Shown one piece after another: positions 16,935 to 25,266 of a stretch of 57,648 bases of DNA. Under the pieces are notes generated by a model that made no database searches, was not told the DNA's origin, and saw only the letters and a program-made list of their open reading frames with translations. The position numbers and the translations under genes were made by a program. Positions within the stretch are counted from its first letter, which is position 1. Every line of letters starts with the position of its first letter. This DNA is from Flavobacteriaceae bacterium (GTDB lineage: Bacteria > Bacteroidota > Bacteroidia > Flavobacteriales > Weeksellaceae), in assembly GCA_030529185.1 (NCBI GenBank), contig JAUMXI010000003.1, positions 1 through 57,648 on the forward strand, written 5' to 3'.

Positions 16935-17443
16935 AATATAATGTCTATTTTATCAACAATTTCTTCTGGCGTTAATCCATCGGTATCTATAATATATTTC
17001 GCTTGATTATAATACTGATTTCGCTCAAGGAGATGTTGCCCAATAAACTCTGGTAATTTTTCATCGCTAATTTTTGAGAGCAACGGGCGTTGTTCTTTTT
17101 CTTTTAAAAGTCTTTCCACCAAAGTATTTACCCTCGCACGAAGATAAATACTAATGCTTTTCTCATTGATGAGATTAATATTATCATAATAGCAAGGCGT
17201 TCCTCCGCCTAAACTCAAAATAATGTCTTTTTTTGTAGTTAAAACATCTTCCAAAATACTTCTTTCTGCTTTTCGGAAGAAAATTTCGCCTTTTTTTTCA
17301 AAAATTTCTGGGATAGAGAGCCCTATTTTTTCAGAAATTTCTAAATCTAGATCAAAAAAATCAATATTTTTTTTGCATGATAAGTGTTTAGTTATTAAAC
17401 TCTTACCGCTTCCCATGTACCCTGCTAAGCTTATTTTCATCAT
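16925..17443 (-). CDS. aroK: Shikimate kinase
   Basis: Phosphorylates shikimate at the 3-hydroxyl in chorismate synthesis. Walker A is GYMGSGKS (Lys14). The shikimate-binding Asp is in DLDLEISEK, with RKAE (FFRKAERS), GGGTP (SLGGGTPC) and the lid arginine in RPLL. Length of 172 is typical. The partner gene aroE is also in this window (21027-21758) but in a different transcription unit. The start is MMKIS at 17443; the second Met is equally possible. Confidence 0.94.
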   Translation of the reverse strand: MMKISLAGYMGSGKSLITKHLSCKKNIDFFDLDLEISEKIGLSIPEIFEKKGEIFFRKAERSILEDVLTTKKDIILSLGGGTPCYYDNINLINEKSISIYLRARVNTLVERLLKEKEQRPLLSKISDEKLPEFIGQHLLERNQYYNQAKYIIDTDGLTPEEIVDKIDIILKG

Positions 17444-17471
17444 AAAATTTTCAACAAATTTGCTAAAAAAT

Positions 17472-17501
17472 TTTGAGATTTAGAAAAAATACTTATCTTT
17501 G
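17472..17501 (+). promoter_or_regulatory. Promoter of the tRNA-Lys/Leu/Lys cluster
   Basis: TTTG at 17472-17475, 18-nt spacer, TATCTTTG at 17494-17501; expected start near 17507, about 32 nt before the first tRNA. Confidence 0.7.
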
Positions 17502-17538
17502 CACCACAAAATTATTGACAACACCAATTGTTAATAAA

Positions 17539-17611
17539 GACCTGGTAGCTCAGCTGGTAGAGCAATACACTTTTAATGTATGGGTCCTGGGTTCGAATCC
17601 CAGCCAGGTCA
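17539..17611 (+). tRNA. tRNA-Lys (anticodon TTT), copy 1
   Basis: 73-nt cloverleaf. Acceptor GACCTGG (17539-17545) pairs with CCAGGTC (17604-17610), discriminator A. The anticodon loop CTTTTAA sits between ATACA and TGTAT. The T loop is GTTCGAATC. CCA is not encoded. Confidence 0.96.
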
Positions 17612-17623
17612 CAGATTTTAAAA

Positions 17624-17706
17624 GTCTGCGTGGTGAAATTGGTAGACACGCCATCTTGAGGGGGTGGTATCCTAAGGATGTGCTGGTTCGAATCCAGTCG
17701 CAGACA
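17624..17706 (+). tRNA. tRNA-Leu (anticodon GAG)
   Basis: 83-nt class II tRNA. Acceptor GTCTGCG (17624-17630) pairs with CGCAGAC (17699-17705). The anticodon loop TTGAGGG (17656-17662) lies between CCATC and GGTGG and gives anticodon GAG. A variable arm of Leu type follows (ATCCTAAGGAT). Confidence 0.94.
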
Positions 17707-17720
17707 CAGAAAAAGAAACC

Positions 17721-17793
17721 GACCTGGTAGCTCAGCTGGTAGAGCAATACACTTTTAATGTATGGGTCCTGGGTTCGAATCCCAGCCAGGTCA
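17721..17793 (+). tRNA. tRNA-Lys (anticodon TTT), copy 2, identical to copy 1
   Basis: The same 73-nt sequence as at 17539-17611, again without encoded CCA. Confidence 0.96.
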
Positions 17794-17849
17794 CAAAACT
17801 AAAGGATAGTAATTTTTTTCATATTAATATTTTGTGATTTGGTGTTTAG

Positions 17850-17880
17850 AAAACCCTTGACGAAAGTTAAGGGTTTTTTA
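17850..17880 (+). terminator. Terminator after the tRNA cluster
   Basis: AAAACCCTTGAC (17850-17861), a GAAA tetraloop, and GTTAAGGGTTTT (17866-17877), with one G-T pair, then more T. The strong GNRA-capped stem lies 56 nt after the last tRNA. Confidence 0.87.
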
Positions 17881-17945
17881 TTTGTATTAGTTTTTTTAGT
17901 CTAAAATTATTTTCGTATTTTCGCTACATTATTAAATTTAGAAAA

Positions 17946-18905
17946 ATGGAATCATATACGGAAAAAATCCTTATTACTGGTGCTAATGGGCAAATAGGCA
18001 CCGAGCTTACTTTAAAATTAGCTCAAATCTATGGCAAAGAAAATGTAATTTCTTCAGATCTTTATATTAAGGAAGGGCTAGATATTGCTGGGGAGCATAT
18101 TCAACTTGATGTGACGGATAGTGAGGCGATGGAAAAAATCATTAGAGAATATAAAATTACTACGGTGTATCATTTGGCTTCTTTGCTTTCTGGGACATCT
18201 GAAAAACAACCGCTTTTGGCTTGGGATGTAAATTTATCTCCACTTCTTCACCTTTGTGAAATGGCAAAAAATGGATTGATTAAAAAGATATTTTGGCCGA
18301 GCTCCATTGCTGTTTTTGGTAGAGGAATTCCTAAAGAAAATGTAGAGCAAGAGGCAATGCTTAACCCTTCAACGATTTATGGTGTGACTAAAGTGGCGGG
18401 GGAAAAACTTTGTGAGTATTATTTCACTAAACACAATGTAGATATTAGAAGCATCCGATACCCTGGTCTTATTTCTTGGAAAACTCCTGCTGGTGGGGGG
18501 ACTACGGATTATGCGGTAGAGATTTTTTATGAGGCAGTAGAAAATAAAAAATATACGAGTTTCATTAAGGAAGGTACAGCGATGCCAATGCTTTATATGG
18601 ATGACGCGATTGATGCTACCATTAAGCTAATGCAAGCCCCAGCTGAAAATATCAGCGTGAGAACCTCGTATAATTTGGGTGGATTGTCTTTCACGCCAGA
18701 GGAATTAGCGAAAGAAATTAAGGAAATTATTCCAGAGTTTGAAATTTCTTACGAACCAGATTTTAGACAGCAAATTGCAGAGAGTTGGCCTGCGAGTATT
18801 GATGATAGTGTAGCGAAAAAAGATTGGGGATTGAATTATAAATTCGGAACTAAGGAAATGTCCGAAGATATGATTAAAAACCTAAAAGTGAAATTAGCAA
18901 AATAA
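17946..18905 (+). CDS. NAD-dependent epimerase/dehydratase family, probable L-threonine 3-dehydrogenase (SDR type)
   Basis: Extended short-chain dehydrogenase. The Rossmann motif is ITGANGQIGTE (residues about 8-18), the sugar/amino-acid pocket has HLASLLSG near 77, and the catalytic Tyr-x3-Lys is YGVTK near residue 140 with Ser in PSSIAVFG. The signatures GRGIPK, SIRYPGLISWKTPAGGGTTDYA and MPMLYMDDAI match the epimerase-like threonine dehydrogenases known from flavobacteria, which turn L-threonine into 2-amino-3-ketobutyrate. No glycine C-acetyltransferase gene is adjacent. A TAnnTTCG-like box lies at 17916-17923. It shares a terminator with the convergent mscL. Confidence 0.85.
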   Translation: MESYTEKILITGANGQIGTELTLKLAQIYGKENVISSDLYIKEGLDIAGEHIQLDVTDSEAMEKIIREYKITTVYHLASLLSGTSEKQPLLAWDVNLSPLLHLCEMAKNGLIKKIFWPSSIAVFGRGIPKENVEQEAMLNPSTIYGVTKVAGEKLCEYYFTKHNVDIRSIRYPGLISWKTPAGGGTTDYAVEIFYEAVENKKYTSFIKEGTAMPMLYMDDAIDATIKLMQAPAENISVRTSYNLGGLSFTPEELAKEIKEIIPEFEISYEPDFRQQIAESWPASIDDSVAKKDWGLNYKFGTKEMSEDMIKNLKVKLAK

Positions 18906-18910
18906 AAAAG

Positions 18911-18938
18911 AAGCTCATCAAAAACGATGAGCTTTTTA
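18911..18938. terminator. Shared terminator between threonine dehydrogenase and mscL
   Basis: AAGCTCATC (18911-18919) pairs with GATGAGCTT (18926-18934) and is flanked by T and A runs on opposite sides. Confidence 0.85.
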
Positions 18939-18946
18939 ATTTAAAA

Positions 18947-19375
18947 TTATTTTTGATTTTTCAATAAATCTCTAATTTCTGATAACAGTTCCTCTGATGT
19001 TGGTCCAGTTTCTTCTTCTGGTTTTTCCTTTTTCAATGAATTGATTCCTTTTACCATTATAAAAATACAGATTGCGATAACAAGGAAGTCAAAAACATTT
19101 TGAATAAACATTCCATAATTAAGAGCTACTTCTTCTACGGCAGGGATAATGATTTCGCCCGCCTCGTTTTTTACTTCTTCTACAGCAGGTGTGAATACAT
19201 ATTTTAATTTCGTGAAATCCACTCCACCTAAAAATTGCCCTACAATAGGCATAATAATATCATTTACTAAAGAAGTGACAATTTTTCCGAAAGCCCCTCC
19301 TATAATTACCCCCACTGCCATATCCATTACATTTCCTTTAATGGCAAATTCTTTAAATTCTTTTATAAAACTCAT
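18947..19375 (-). CDS. mscL: Large-conductance mechanosensitive channel
   Basis: Homopentameric inner-membrane channel that opens under osmotic downshock. The N-terminal amphipathic helix and the first transmembrane helix are unmistakable ([20 protein letters not shown]). A periplasmic loop of about 45 residues is rich in Pro/Glu/Val and contains two similar PAVEEV copies. The second helix is [15 protein letters not shown], and the cytoplasmic tail ends in a helix ([12 protein letters not shown]). The open frame begins 9 codons earlier at a TTG, but the ATG at 19375 gives the family N-terminus [10 protein letters not shown]. Length is 142. Confidence 0.96.
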   Translation of the reverse strand: MSFIKEFKEFAIKGNVMDMAVGVIIGGAFGKIVTSLVNDIIMPIVGQFLGGVDFTKLKYVFTPAVEEVKNEAGEIIIPAVEEVALNYGMFIQNVFDFLVIAICIFIMVKGINSLKKEKPEEETGPTSEELLSEIRDLLKNQK

Positions 19376-19399
19376 TACTTTTATTTTTTTATTAATGGA

Positions 19400-19407
19400 C
19401 AAATATA
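19400..19407 (-). promoter_or_regulatory. Promoter -7 box for mscL
   Basis: TATATTTG on the minus strand (19407-19400), about 25 nt before the ATG at 19375; no clear upstream TTG. Confidence 0.45.
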
Positions 19408-19437
19408 CAATAATAATTTATTTTCGTATAAAAAACT

Positions 19438-19445
19438 TATATTTG
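19438..19445 (+). promoter_or_regulatory. Promoter -7 box directly abutting rbfA
   Basis: TATATTTG at 19438-19445 is followed by five bases and then the rbfA ATG at 19451. The predicted transcript start falls on or next to the start codon. Confidence 0.5.
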
Positions 19446-19450
19446 CAACT

Positions 19451-19810
19451 ATGGAAAGTAATAGACAAAGAAAAATTGCCCAAATTATTCAGGAAGATTT
19501 GGCAGAACTTTTTAGAAAGCAATCTGCTGAAAGCCAGCAAAATATTTTAGTGAGCGTTTCAGATGTGAAGGTGACGGCAGATTTAGGAATTGCCAAAATC
19601 TATTTGAGTATTTTTCCGCAAAATTTTAGAGAGCCAGTGATGAAAGAAATTGAGGCAAACAAATCTTATTATAGAAATTTTGTGGGGCAAAAAATGGCAA
19701 AACAGGTGAGGAGTATTCCTCAGCTTAGTTTTTATTTAGACACTTCGTTAGATGATGTAGAACGATTGGAGAGAGAGCTAAAGGGCGAGGGCGACAATCC
19801 TATTTTGTAA
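19451..19810 (+). CDS. rbfA: Ribosome-binding factor A
   Basis: 30S maturation factor with a KH-like fold. Recognised from the start (RQRKIAQIIQEDLAELF), the beta segment VSVSDVKVTADLGIAKIYLSIF, and the C-terminal strand LSFYLDTSLDDVERLERELK. Length is 119. It is the first gene of a close-packed run rbfA, LolC/E-like permease (5 nt gap) and aroE (7 nt gap). Its promoter box is only five bases upstream of the ATG, so the message may be leaderless. Confidence 0.93.
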   Translation: MESNRQRKIAQIIQEDLAELFRKQSAESQQNILVSVSDVKVTADLGIAKIYLSIFPQNFREPVMKEIEANKSYYRNFVGQKMAKQVRSIPQLSFYLDTSLDDVERLERELKGEGDNPIL

Positions 19811-19814
19811 TTTA

Positions 19815-21020
19815 ATGAATACGCCTTTTTATATTGCTTTACGCTATTTGATTGCCAAAAAAGGCAGTCAAGCAGTGAGTTTTATTACAGGTTTATCTGC
19901 CATTGCAATGATGGTGGCTGTCACGGCAATGTTTATCGTTATCTCTATTTTTTCGGGATTGGAGGAGTTAAATAAAGAGCTTATTTCTAATCTACACGCA
20001 GATTTAACCATAAAAAGCAAAAGTAAGGAACTCCCCGATATAGATAAGATTATCCCTGTTTTAGAGAAGGAACATCGCATAAAGTCTTTTTCTAAAGTAA
20101 TAGAAGAAAAGGTTTATATCAATTATAATGGCAATGGAGAAATTGCTTATTTAAGAGGAGTTGATTTGCTTTACACTCAAGTAAATCCTATTCATAAATC
20201 GGTAATTTATGGAGAATACATTTCGTTTGATTATCCTAATGATGTGATTATAGAAGCGGGATTGACGCACAGATTGGGCATTCCCATTGTTGATGAAGAA
20301 ACAGCAACCGTTTTCATTCCAAAAGCAGGAGAGGGAGTTGTTAGGCAAGAGGAAGATGTTTTTAATAAGAAAAACATTGTAGCAACGGGAGTGTTCACTG
20401 GTAATGAGCAACTTAATAATTATATCTTCGCTCCTATCCATTTGATACAAGAGCTCTTAGGAGTGCCTAAAAACACGGCTTATCAAATTGTAATTAAACT
20501 TAAAAATTCAGAAGATGCCGATGAAGTAAAGAAAAGTTTAATGGAAAATTTGAATAATCCTAACATAAATATTCACACTCAATTAGAGGAAAATAAAGCC
20601 TTTTGGAAGATGATTAATACCGAAAAATTAATGATTTATCTCATTTTTATTTTGGTGATTTTCATTACAACTTTCAATTTGGCTGGAGCGATTATCATTT
20701 TACAATTGGATAAAAAACAACAATCTAAAACCTTGATTTCCTTAGGTTTTACCATTTCTCAATTGCGAAAAGTGTATTTCTATACAGGTATTCTTATCGT
20801 TGGCTCTGGAGTGGTTTTAGGTATTGCCTTAGGGTCTTTGCTTTGTTTTTTTCAGCTCCAAACAGGTTTTTTCAAGGCATCGGTGGGCTTAGATTTACCT
20901 TTTCCTGTAAAAATCACGGCGTTTAATTATTTTATTGTGATTTTTTCGGCTTTATTCTTTGGATTTGTAGTTTCTTGGGTGTTTTCTAAAATCAATAAAA
21001 ATTATCTTTCTTCAAATTAA
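19815..21020 (+). CDS. FtsX/LolC-LolE-like ABC transporter permease
   Basis: Inner-membrane permease of the lipoprotein-release or MacB type. The N-terminal helix (residues about 22-50) includes the SGLSAIAMMVAV-like stretch typical of LolC/E, followed by a long periplasmic domain (about 50-270). Three helices near 275-300, 320-350 and 370-392 complete the FtsX core. Length of 401 is normal. The matching ATPase (LolD) is not adjacent, so it would have to be encoded elsewhere. It shares a transcript with rbfA and aroE by spacing. Lipoprotein release is the most likely role but is not proven by sequence. Confidence 0.83.
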   Translation: MNTPFYIALRYLIAKKGSQAVSFITGLSAIAMMVAVTAMFIVISIFSGLEELNKELISNLHADLTIKSKSKELPDIDKIIPVLEKEHRIKSFSKVIEEKVYINYNGNGEIAYLRGVDLLYTQVNPIHKSVIYGEYISFDYPNDVIIEAGLTHRLGIPIVDEETATVFIPKAGEGVVRQEEDVFNKKNIVATGVFTGNEQLNNYIFAPIHLIQELLGVPKNTAYQIVIKLKNSEDADEVKKSLMENLNNPNINIHTQLEENKAFWKMINTEKLMIYLIFILVIFITTFNLAGAIIILQLDKKQQSKTLISLGFTISQLRKVYFYTGILIVGSGVVLGIALGSLLCFFQLQTGFFKASVGLDLPFPVKITAFNYFIVIFSALFFGFVVSWVFSKINKNYLSSN

Positions 21021-21026
21021 AATTTT

Positions 21027-21758
21027 ATGAGTGAAAAAGTGAAATTTGGATTGATTGGTAAAAATATTTCTTATTCTTTTTCAAAAAAATATTTTGAAGA
21101 TAAGTTTAAAAATTTATCATTAGAAAATTATTCCTATGAGTTATTTGATATAGATAAAATCAATGATGTGGAGCGAATTTTTGACATTCCGAATTTGAAA
21201 GGTCTGAATGTAACCATTCCTTATAAAGAGCAAATTATTCCTTTTTTAGATGAATTAAGTCCAGAAGCCGAAAAAATAGGGGCAATTAATTGCATTTCAA
21301 TTGTTAATGGTAAAAAAACAGGCTACAATACCGATGTTTTTGGTTTTGAAAAATCTCTTTTAGCTCAACCTAAATGCTTAAATAACAGGGCTTTAATTTT
21401 GGGCAATGGTGGAGCGGTAAAAGCTGTAAAATATGTTTTAGAAAAATATGAAATTCCTTATACCATTGTTTCAAGAAAATCAGAATTGAATTTTGAAAAT
21501 ATTGATAATAAGCTAATTAGTGAAAATAAAATAATTGTACAATGCACTCCTGTGGGTACTTTTCCTAATGTAAAAGATGCTTTGCCTTTTCCTTTTGAAG
21601 GGCTTTCCTTAGAACATTTTGTGATAGATTTAATCTATAATCCTGCCCGAACTTTATTCCTTAAAAAGGCAGAAGAAAAAGGGGCAAAAACGCTAAATGG
21701 ACTTCTGATGTTGGAGCAACAAGCAGAAAAAGCGTGGGAAATTTGGAATTTAATGTAA
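21027..21758 (+). CDS. aroE: Shikimate dehydrogenase
   Basis: NADPH-dependent reduction of 3-dehydroshikimate. The substrate site shows SYSFSKKYF near residue 16, the catalytic Lys in NVTIPYKE and the Asp in GYNTDVFGF. The dinucleotide motif is ALILGNGGAVKA near residue 122, and the C-terminal NGLLMLEQQAEKAWEIW is typical. At 243 residues it is slightly shorter than E. coli AroE (272), as often in Bacteroidota. It follows the LolC/E-like gene by 6 nt. Confidence 0.94.
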   Translation: MSEKVKFGLIGKNISYSFSKKYFEDKFKNLSLENYSYELFDIDKINDVERIFDIPNLKGLNVTIPYKEQIIPFLDELSPEAEKIGAINCISIVNGKKTGYNTDVFGFEKSLLAQPKCLNNRALILGNGGAVKAVKYVLEKYEIPYTIVSRKSELNFENIDNKLISENKIIVQCTPVGTFPNVKDALPFPFEGLSLEHFVIDLIYNPARTLFLKKAEEKGAKTLNGLLMLEQQAEKAWEIWNLM

Positions 21759-21832
21759 AAAATATTTAATTTAGTGCCTTGAAATAAAGTGTAATTTCTC
21801 AATATTGTCCAATTTAATTAAAACTGATTGAA

Positions 21833-23578
21833 ATGAGTAAAGAATTTAACAATCAAAGTGAAGAAATTTTTGATAATCCGCATTACGAAGAAATAGAAGA
21901 CCAGCACCAAGTTTTGGAAAGGCTTTCTGTGAAGGAGCTTTTAGAGGAGATGGAAAATGTTGTTAATCAATCTGATGCAGGAGCGAAATCGAAAAAATTC
22001 AATCAGTTGAAAAATCTGGCTTATGATTTAATCCAAGAAGAAATCGCGGATAAAAAGCACGATTTTGTAGAGGCTGGAAATGATGTGGAAAGTTTTTCGT
22101 ATCAGCACCCAGAGCAAAGTAAATTCAACGCTTTGGTTAGTATTTTTAAAGAAAAATTAGATGTTTTCAATAAAAATTTGGAAGAAGAATTTCAGAAAAA
22201 CTTGGAAAAAAGACAGGAGATTATTGAGAAGTTAAAAGGCTTGTATTTAAATACAGAACCCAATACCAATCTTTTCCGTGCAATTAGGGAAATAAAAGAA
22301 GAGTGGGCAAATGCTGGTCAGGTTTCAAAATCTGAATTTAAAAATTTAAACCACAATTATTTCCACCATTTGAATTGTTTTTATCAAATGTTGGATATGA
22401 ACAAGGAATATCGCGAACAGGAATACGCTCATAATTTAGAAAAAAGACAGAGCATTATTGCTCGTGCCAAGGAACTTATAGGCGAAGAGTCTATTCAAAA
22501 AGCTCTTAACGAATTGCAATATTTGCATAGACTTTGGAAGGAGGAGGCAGAGCCAGTGGCAGAAGAATTTAGAGATAGTACTTGGGAAACTTTTAAGGAA
22601 ATTTCTAATAAAATTCACGAGAGAAAATCGGAATTATTGTCTCAAATTGAGGAAATTCAGAAGGAAACTTTGGTTAAGAAAAATGAAATTATTGCTCAGC
22701 TGAAAGAGTTTGCCTTACCTAAGGAAACAGCAAATCATAATTATTGGCAACAAGCGATTAAAAAAGTAGAAGAACTTCGTAGCGATTTCTTAAAATTAGG
22801 AAATGTGCCTAAAAAGTTATCTAACCAAAATTGGACGGAGTTTAAAACCTCTTTGAGAGCATTTAACTCACAGAAAAATAATTTTTATAAATCGTTAAAA
22901 AATAATCAACAACTCAATTTTGAGGAGAAAAAGAAGCTTATCAAAATTGCTCAGGATAATATGAACTCTGAGGATTGGGATACGAGCGTACCTCTTTTCA
23001 AAAAATTGCAAGAAGATTGGAAAAATATAGGGCATGTGCCTAAAAATCAGACTAAAAAAGTTTGGGACGAATTCCGTGATGCTTGTAATACCTTCTTTAA
23101 AAATTTCCGTGAGAAAAATGCTTCGGAGCAAGATAATTGGAAGGATAATTATCATCAGAAAAAAGCACTATTGGAGGAATTGAAACAGATAGGAAATGAA
23201 GAGGGAAGTGTGGAGAAGATTGAGCAAATTAAAGCAAATTGGAATAGCATAGGAAAGGTGCCGAGAAATAAAATGAGCATCAATAATGAATTTAATAGAA
23301 CATTGAAAGAAAAACTTAAACTCAACCAAATCAATGAATTTGATTTGAAGGAGGAAGGATTAAGCGATGCTCAGTTGGCAGATAAAGCGAGAAAAATCAA
23401 GAGCCAAATAGGAGATTTGAAAACAGAAATTGTTCAGTTAGAAAACAATATTGCGTTTTTCAGCAATCCGACAAGAGAGAATCCTTTATTAAAGGATACT
23501 TTTGAGAAGATTGACCAGAAAAAATCTCAATTGGAAAGTCTAAAGCAAACTTTGCATAAGATTATTACAGGGGAATAA
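21833..23578 (+). CDS. DUF349 repeat protein, mostly coiled coil
   Basis: The 581-residue, highly charged, alpha-helical protein is built of about five tandem DUF349 units, each with a W..IG.VPK core and a W..F/F..C..FF follow-up. Examples are LGNVPKKLSNQNW, IGHVPKNQTKKVW and IGKVPRNK. The N-terminal 70 residues are acidic, and the last 70 form a coiled coil (LKTEIVQLENNIAFF). No enzymatic motif, signal peptide or membrane segment is present, so it is cytoplasmic. The molecular function of DUF349 proteins is not firmly established. A terminator follows it. Confidence 0.82.
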   Translation: MSKEFNNQSEEIFDNPHYEEIEDQHQVLERLSVKELLEEMENVVNQSDAGAKSKKFNQLKNLAYDLIQEEIADKKHDFVEAGNDVESFSYQHPEQSKFNALVSIFKEKLDVFNKNLEEEFQKNLEKRQEIIEKLKGLYLNTEPNTNLFRAIREIKEEWANAGQVSKSEFKNLNHNYFHHLNCFYQMLDMNKEYREQEYAHNLEKRQSIIARAKELIGEESIQKALNELQYLHRLWKEEAEPVAEEFRDSTWETFKEISNKIHERKSELLSQIEEIQKETLVKKNEIIAQLKEFALPKETANHNYWQQAIKKVEELRSDFLKLGNVPKKLSNQNWTEFKTSLRAFNSQKNNFYKSLKNNQQLNFEEKKKLIKIAQDNMNSEDWDTSVPLFKKLQEDWKNIGHVPKNQTKKVWDEFRDACNTFFKNFREKNASEQDNWKDNYHQKKALLEELKQIGNEEGSVEKIEQIKANWNSIGKVPRNKMSINNEFNRTLKEKLKLNQINEFDLKEEGLSDAQLADKARKIKSQIGDLKTEIVQLENNIAFFSNPTRENPLLKDTFEKIDQKKSQLESLKQTLHKIITGE

Positions 23579-23599
23579 ATTTAACAATTATTCATTTTT

Positions 23600-23629
23600 A
23601 TATTCTCTCAATTTTGGGAGAATATTTTT
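23600..23629 (+). terminator. Terminator after the DUF349 gene
   Basis: ATATTCTCTC (23600-23609) pairs with GGGAGAATAT (23616-23625) with one wobble, 6-nt loop, then T residues to 23629. It lies just 15 nt before ribD. Confidence 0.75.
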
Positions 23630-23643
23630 ATTAAGGAAATATT

Positions 23644-24663
23644 ATGGACAAAATCTATATGAATAGGTGCGTTGAGTTGGCATCAAAGGCATTGAGAAAT
23701 ACCTACCCTAACCCTATGGTGGGGGCAGTGATTGTCCATAATGGAAAGATTATCGGCGAAGGTTATCACCGAAAAGCAGGAGAGCCACACGCTGAAATTA
23801 ATGCCATAAATTTGGTGAAAAATCAAGAATTGTTGAAAGAATCTAAAATTTATGTTTCCTTAGAGCCTTGTGCTCATTTTGGGAAAACGCCACCTTGTGC
23901 TTTAAAATTGAAAGAAATTGGTTTTGAGGAGGTTATCGTGGGAGCATTGGATATTCATGATAAAGTAAATGGTAAGGGAATCAATATTTTAGAGGAAGCA
24001 GGAATAAAATCTTCTATTCATATTTTGAAAGAAGAAAGTGAGAGATTGAATAAGAGATTTTTTACTTTTCACGAGAAAAAAAGACCTTTTATCATTTTGA
24101 AATGGGTAGAGTCTGCTGATGGATTTTTAGACCAAAATTTTCAACCAACAGCGATTAGCAATGCCTTGGCAAAACAATGGGTGCACCAATTACGAGCCGA
24201 TGAACACGCTATTTTAGTAGGAAAAAATACAGCTCTTAATGATAATCCGAACCTTACAACAAGAGAAGTTTTTGGCAAAAACCCTGTACGAGTTTTGATA
24301 GATTTTCAGTTGGAAGTTCCACTAAATTTTAAAATTTATAATGAAGAAGCCTCAACTTTTATTTTTAATGCGATTAAGAATGAAGAAAAAGGACATCTGA
24401 AATTCATTAAAATAGAAAAGCAAAATTTTCTGGAAAATTTAATGGATAAACTCTATGAAAATCAGATACAATCTATTATTATAGAAGGTGGGAGATTTAC
24501 GCTTCAACAATTTATTGACGCCAATCTTTGGGACGAGGCTTTTATCATTAAGGCTAAAAATAAAATATTGGAAAACGGCACGAAATCGCCTGTTTTTAGT
24601 GCAAAAATAGCTGATATTCAAAAGTTAAGAGATAACGATTTGTTTTATTTTCAAAATTTTTAA
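23644..24663 (+). CDS. ribD: Bifunctional riboflavin biosynthesis deaminase/reductase RibD
   Basis: Second and third steps of riboflavin synthesis. The N-terminal deaminase domain has the zinc site HAEINA near residue 50 and PCAHFGKTPPC near residue 77. The C-terminal reductase domain (residues about 150-339) shows LKWVESADGF, LRADEHAILVGKNT, DNPNLTTR and the nucleotide-binding IIIEGG. Length is 339. Its stop codon TAA is immediately followed by the ATG of the next gene. No FMN riboswitch is visible upstream. The FAD synthetase gene ribF lies about 4 kb away in another unit. Confidence 0.95.
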   Translation: MDKIYMNRCVELASKALRNTYPNPMVGAVIVHNGKIIGEGYHRKAGEPHAEINAINLVKNQELLKESKIYVSLEPCAHFGKTPPCALKLKEIGFEEVIVGALDIHDKVNGKGINILEEAGIKSSIHILKEESERLNKRFFTFHEKKRPFIILKWVESADGFLDQNFQPTAISNALAKQWVHQLRADEHAILVGKNTALNDNPNLTTREVFGKNPVRVLIDFQLEVPLNFKIYNEEASTFIFNAIKNEEKGHLKFIKIEKQNFLENLMDKLYENQIQSIIIEGGRFTLQQFIDANLWDEAFIIKAKNKILENGTKSPVFSAKIADIQKLRDNDLFYFQNF

Positions 24664-25266
24664 ATGAAATACGAGTATCAAACCATAGAGAAACCTATTG
24701 AAAATGTTTTGATTAAGGAAAAAGGAAGTAAATTTATAGGATTTGCTTATCCCGTTCTTAATGAAAATGATGTAAAATTAAATTTAAACAAAATCAAAGA
24801 ATTACACCCCAAAGCTACTCATCATTGCTATGCTTATCGTTTGGGTTTGAGTGGAGAAAATTATAGAATTAATGATGATGGAGAGCCTTCTGGTAGTGCG
24901 GGTTTGCCGATTTATAATCAACTTTTAGCCAATGATATTACCAATGTTTTACTGATTAGCGTACGGTATTTTGGAGGCACTAAATTAGGCGTTGGAGGTT
25001 TGGTGAAAACTTATAAAGAAAGTGCAAAAGCGACCTTGGAGGAGGCAAAAATCATTGTAAAGGAATTGGAAACAGAGCTGAAAATTGAGTTTAATTTTGC
25101 TCAACAAAATGTGATTTTTTCGCTTTTAAATAAATATAATGCTCACATTCAGAAGTTTGATGTTCAGGAGGTTTGCACAATTAAGGCTTCCATTAAAATT
25201 TCGCAAAAAGAAAGCATCTCAGAGGTTTTGTCCGAGATGCATCTTATTCGTTATGAATGGGTTTGA
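24664..25266 (+). CDS. IMPACT/YigZ family protein
   Basis: Conserved protein of the YigZ/IMPACT fold. Signature stretches are SKFIGFAYPV, HPKATHHCYAYRLG, NDDGEPSGSAGLPI and VRYFGGTKLGVGGL, with a C-terminal domain from about residue 135. Length of 200 is typical. In other organisms relatives are linked to translation control or RNA binding, but the bacterial role is not settled. The ATG follows the ribD TAA with no gap, implying translational coupling. It ends flush against the convergent Zn-peptidase with no base between the stops. Confidence 0.88.
   Translation: MKYEYQTIEKPIENVLIKEKGSKFIGFAYPVLNENDVKLNLNKIKELHPKATHHCYAYRLGLSGENYRINDDGEPSGSAGLPIYNQLLANDITNVLLISVRYFGGTKLGVGGLVKTYKESAKATLEEAKIIVKELETELKIEFNFAQQNVIFSLLNKYNAHIQKFDVQEVCTIKASIKISQKESISEVLSEMHLIRYEWV

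Noticed and set aside
17473-17730. 85-residue reading frame across the tRNA cluster
   Set aside because: It runs through tRNA-Lys and tRNA-Leu and is not a protein gene.
19376-19402. 9-codon TTG extension of mscL
   Set aside because: The ATG at 19375 gives the family N-terminus, and the extension overlaps the promoter box.
23579-23643. FMN riboswitch upstream of ribD (and upstream of ribF)
   Set aside because: The 65-nt gap holds only a terminator hairpin, and there is no room for or trace of the conserved FMN aptamer.
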